Positions 41,300-43,676 of a stretch of DNA of 43,676 nt are shown piece by piece (position 1 is the stretch's first letter; each line of letters begins with the position of its first letter). The stretch is from CBFGTA01 sp965651595 (GTDB lineage Bacteria; Actinomycetota; Actinomycetes; S36-B12; UBA10799): positions 1 to 43,676 of the forward strand of contig CBFGTA010000006.1 in the NCBI GenBank assembly GCA_965651595.1, in the 5' to 3' direction. A program made the position numbers and the translations under genes. The notes under the pieces are model-generated. The model saw only the letters and a list, made by a program, of their open reading frames with translations, did not search any database and had not been told where the DNA came from.

Positions 41300-42225
41300 C
41301 AGGAACTGACGCCGTCATCGCGTCCCTGACCGGCATCGCTGCCGAGAAAACAGACGCGCTGATGGACGCGCGGGCCCGTTTGCTGCTGGGCCACCTGTTC
41401 GAGCCGTGTTCACCGGACCTGCTCGATCGTCTCGACCGGTCCGAGCCCCGCGACATCGCCAACGACGAAGCCGGTATCGGCCGGCGTAGTGATTACCTGC
41501 CTGAGGTCGGGAATCCACTGGAACGTGAAATCGAATCCCTCCGAAGTCTCAGGGCGCAGGTCATTGTGCCCGGTCACAACCGTTGGCCCACCCAGTTCGA
41601 CGATTTGGGTCGGGCCCGCCCGCTAGCGTTGCGTGTTCGCGGGTCCGAGTTGCGGCCACTGCTGGCGCGCTCGGTGGCGATTGTGGGGGCCCGTGCCGCC
41701 ACCCGATACGGCGTCGCGATGGCCGAAGACTTGGCGGCGGGCTTGGCCGCGCGCGGTTGGGTAGTGGTGTCAGGCGGTGCGTTCGGGATCGATGCGGCGG
41801 CTCACCGCGGAGCTCTCGCGGTAGGGGGCCCGACGATCATCATGTCGGCAGGAGGAGTCGACCAGGCCGTGCCTGTCGCGCACACGGACTTGTTTGCGAT
41901 GGTGGCTGAAAACGGGTGCATCGTGAGTGAGGTGCCGGTGGGTTCTCCTCCTCGCAAGTCACGATTCCTGGTTCGAAATCGTCTGATTGCAGCGGGCGCG
42001 CGGATCGTGATTGTCGTAGAGGCCGCGCAACGCTCTGGGGCCTTGGCGACGGCTCGACACGGGCATCGTCTCCACCGACTGGTGGCCGCCATTCCCGGTC
42101 CGGCCACCTCGACTGTCTCGCGGGGCTGTCATCAACTGATCCGCGACCAGGAAGCAATTTTGTGCAGTTCGGTCGCCGACATCGAAGAGTTACTGCCCGA
42201 CCCCTCCGGCCTCGCCCCGACTTGA
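41296..42225 (+). CDS. dprA: DNA-processing protein DprA
   Basis: A Rossmann-fold single-stranded-DNA-binding protein that loads RecA in transformation. It is 309 residues. The core is SVAIVGARAATRYGVAMAED, then GWVVVSGGAFGIDAAAHRGA, and SEVPVGSPPRKSRFLVRNRL. The N-terminal helical part is somewhat divergent. ATG at 41296 overlaps the ComM-like stop by four bases. Its C-terminal winged-helix-like part is short. Together with yraN and the comM-like gene it makes a conserved cassette; natural competence in this organism is not shown by these genes alone. Confidence 0.95.
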   Translation: MTGTDAVIASLTGIAAEKTDALMDARARLLLGHLFEPCSPDLLDRLDRSEPRDIANDEAGIGRRSDYLPEVGNPLEREIESLRSLRAQVIVPGHNRWPTQFDDLGRARPLALRVRGSELRPLLARSVAIVGARAATRYGVAMAEDLAAGLAARGWVVVSGGAFGIDAAAHRGALAVGGPTIIMSAGGVDQAVPVAHTDLFAMVAENGCIVSEVPVGSPPRKSRFLVRNRLIAAGARIVIVVEAAQRSGALATARHGHRLHRLVAAIPGPATSTVSRGCHQLIRDQEAILCSSVADIEELLPDPSGLAPT

Positions 42226-42226
42226 C

Positions 42227-43177
42227 GTGTCCGGTTGGGGCGACGACAGTGGAAGAGTGGACTCCTGGGAAGTGATCCTGGCGCAGTTTGGTCACGAGCT
42301 TGCGGTGCGTGCACAGATCGCACCCGCGAGCCAGGACGCCTACCGACGCGACGCGAACGCCTTTGCGGCCTTCGCTGTCGACTACGGATGTATCCACGCC
42401 AGCGATTGCTCGGAGACCGTCGGCCGCGCCTGGTTGATGTCTCTCACCGCCGCAGGATACAGCCGCTCGACTGTCGCGCGCCGCGGGTCATCTCTGCGAG
42501 CCCTCGTCAGCTGGCTGCACCGGCAGGGCCTCATCGATGACAACTTTGCTGATCGACTCACCACCCCTCCGGTTCGGCGCACGCTGCCGACAGTTCTGCG
42601 ACTACACCAGGTGGAAGAGGTGATCGCCATCTGCGGTCGAAACCTCAACAGTCCCGACGCCTCGGAGCGAGTCGCCGCTATGCGTGACGTTGCCGTCGTG
42701 GAGCTGTTGTTTGCAAGTGGCATGCGGGTGGCTGAGCTGTGCGGTCTCGATGTTGATGAGCTCAACGAAGCGGGCGGCGTAGTGAGGGTTCGCGGCAAGG
42801 GTGGTAAGCAACGCGTGGTCCCGATCGGCGAACCTGCCTGGTTGGCGCTCAACCGATGGCTGGATGAGGGCCGACCCCACTGGGCGAGCGACTCGTCCCC
42901 GCCAGCGGTGTTCTTGGGCAGAAGGGGTGGCCGCCTCAACCAGCGGACAGCTCGCCGGATCGTGACCGATGCGTCATCGCAGGCCACCGGCGGTTCCGGC
43001 GTCGGCCCTCACACTATTCGGCATTCGGCTGCGACTGCAGTCCTCGACGGTGGAGCCGACCTGCGCACCGTACAAGAGTTCTTGGGTCACGAGTCACTGT
43101 CGACGACCCAGATCTACACCCACGTCAGCACCGAACGGATGAGAGCCACCTACCAGCAGGCCCATCCGCGAGCATGA
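42227..43177 (+). CDS. xerC: Tyrosine recombinase XerC
   Basis: A site-specific recombinase that resolves chromosome dimers at dif. It is 316 residues. The N-terminal SAM-like core-binding domain is about 14-110. All catalytic residues are visible: Arg167 (SGMRVAELCG), a Lys in RGKGGKQR, His262 and Arg265 (PHTIRHSAAT), His288 (LGHESL), and the nucleophile Tyr297 (TQIYTHVS). GTG at 42227 is one base after the dprA stop; a second GTG at 42257 is possible. The dprA-xerC order and full active site argue for XerC rather than a mobile integrase. Confidence 0.95.
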   Translation: MSGWGDDSGRVDSWEVILAQFGHELAVRAQIAPASQDAYRRDANAFAAFAVDYGCIHASDCSETVGRAWLMSLTAAGYSRSTVARRGSSLRALVSWLHRQGLIDDNFADRLTTPPVRRTLPTVLRLHQVEEVIAICGRNLNSPDASERVAAMRDVAVVELLFASGMRVAELCGLDVDELNEAGGVVRVRGKGGKQRVVPIGEPAWLALNRWLDEGRPHWASDSSPPAVFLGRRGGRLNQRTARRIVTDASSQATGGSGVGPHTIRHSAATAVLDGGADLRTVQEFLGHESLSTTQIYTHVSTERMRATYQQAHPRA

Positions 43178-43340
43178 CCGTCGAAGTGCCGACTTTTCCG
43201 GACTTCCGACCGTCAAATCCATCGCGCACCAACTGCGCTGACCTCGTTAGAGTTGGTAGGCAAACTATCCACACCTGGCAGCCTGGGCTTGCTTCGCTCC
43301 GGTAGTCCGAGCGTGACCACGATAGAGAGGCTCACCCGAC

Positions 43341-43676
43341 GTGTCTGATGCGCTCACTGTGGACCAGCTGTGGAGCCAGTTCGTCGACACCTCTGACAGT
43401 CAAGCGCGGGACGCGTTGGTTGTGCACTATGCTCCGCTGGTCAAGTACGTCGCCGGTCGGGTGTCGACCCGGTTGCCCCCGCATGTGGACCGCGCCGACC
43501 TTGTATCGAGCGGAATGATCGGGCTCATCACGGCCATCGATCGTTTTGATCCGACTCGCGGTGCTACGTTCGAATCGTACGCCACGGTCCGCATCCACGG
43601 ATCCATCGTCGACGCCTTGAGGGTTGGCGATTGGGCCCCACGATCGGTTCGTTCGGCGGGCAGGCAGATCGAACAA
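43341..43676 (+). CDS. RNA polymerase sigma factor, WhiG/FliA type, 3' truncated by the window edge
   Basis: The first 112 codons of a sigma-28 family factor, open to the last base. After VSDALTVDQLWSQFVDTSDS it has the region 2 sequence YAPLVKYVAGRVSTRLPPHV, then RADLVSSGMIGLITAIDRFD, FESYATVRIHGSIVDALR and DWAPRSVRSAGRQIEQ, typical of WhiG and FliA. WhiG drives sporulation and FliA drives motility; the window ends before any flagellar or sporulation gene that would decide. GTG at 43341 follows a weak purine site (gatagagagg). It lies 163 bases after xerC, as whiG and fliA often do in actinobacteria. Confidence 0.93.
   Translation, partial: MSDALTVDQLWSQFVDTSDSQARDALVVHYAPLVKYVAGRVSTRLPPHVDRADLVSSGMIGLITAIDRFDPTRGATFESYATVRIHGSIVDALRVGDWAPRSVRSAGRQIEQ

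Overview
The window is a gene-dense stretch of an actinobacterial chromosome (Actinomycetota, most likely class Actinomycetes). The evidence is the high G+C sequence, the frequent GTG starts, an HU protein with a long Lys/Ala/Pro tail, an F420-biosynthesis gene (fbiD), a membrane-anchored FtsY, and a gene order that closely follows the leuC-leuD-hupB ... ddl-thiL-rpmB-recG-coaD-rnc-mutM-smc-ftsY-amt-glnB-glnD-ffh-rpsP-rimM-trmD-rplS-lepB-rnhB-yraN-dprA-xerC block of Mycobacterium and Streptomyces. Genus cannot be read from the sequence. I found no tRNA, rRNA, CRISPR array, insertion sequence or prophage, and no gene-free stretch above 300 bases.

Layout. 1-2416: the 3' end of an MFS exporter gene, a pirin-like gene and an IclR-family regulator (NdgR/LtbR-like), the last divergent from leuCD (2544-4624). 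4757-9822: an HU protein with two kinds of repeat, fbiD on the minus strand, then plsC, gpsA, ddl and a DUF3515 lipoprotein. 9981-16611: thiL, rpmB (minus strand), a DAK2/FakA-like protein overlapping recG, rsmD and coaD. 16757-20067: an Rv2927c-like coiled-coil gene carrying a frameshift, a DUF177 protein, rpmF, rnc and mutM. 20172-22120: an inserted type II restriction-modification pair on the minus strand, with an NgoMIV-like endonuclease and a C5-cytosine methyltransferase. 22266-27337: a small coiled-coil ORF, smc and ftsY. 27358-31758: a nitrogen module (GlnR-like boxes, amt, glnB, glnD). 31874-38592: ffh, rpsP, khpA, rimM, trmD, rplS, two signal peptidases I and rnhB. 38853-43177: a DUF2469 protein, yraN, a comM-like gene, dprA and xerC. 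43341-end: the start of a WhiG/FliA-type sigma factor gene.

How the genes work together. Most are housekeeping genes in short overlapping operons: protein targeting (ftsY, ffh, lepB x2), ribosome parts and maturation (rpmB, rpmF, rpsP, rplS, rimM, trmD, rsmD, rnc), chromosome structure and repair (HU, smc, recG, mutM, rnhB, dprA, xerC) and envelope precursors (plsC, gpsA, ddl). The nitrogen cluster is a complete ammonium uptake and sensing unit. The points most worth a second look are: the NgoMIV-like R-M island between mutM and smc, with a 19-bp palindrome upstream; a perfect 12-bp hairpin that hides the amt ribosome binding site, downstream of two GlnR-like boxes; the single-base frameshift in the Rv2927c homologue; the HU protein with an inserted 11-residue repeat helix; a cysteine-free L32 at the normal rpmF locus; and a MutM with an altered zinc finger and an inserted loop.
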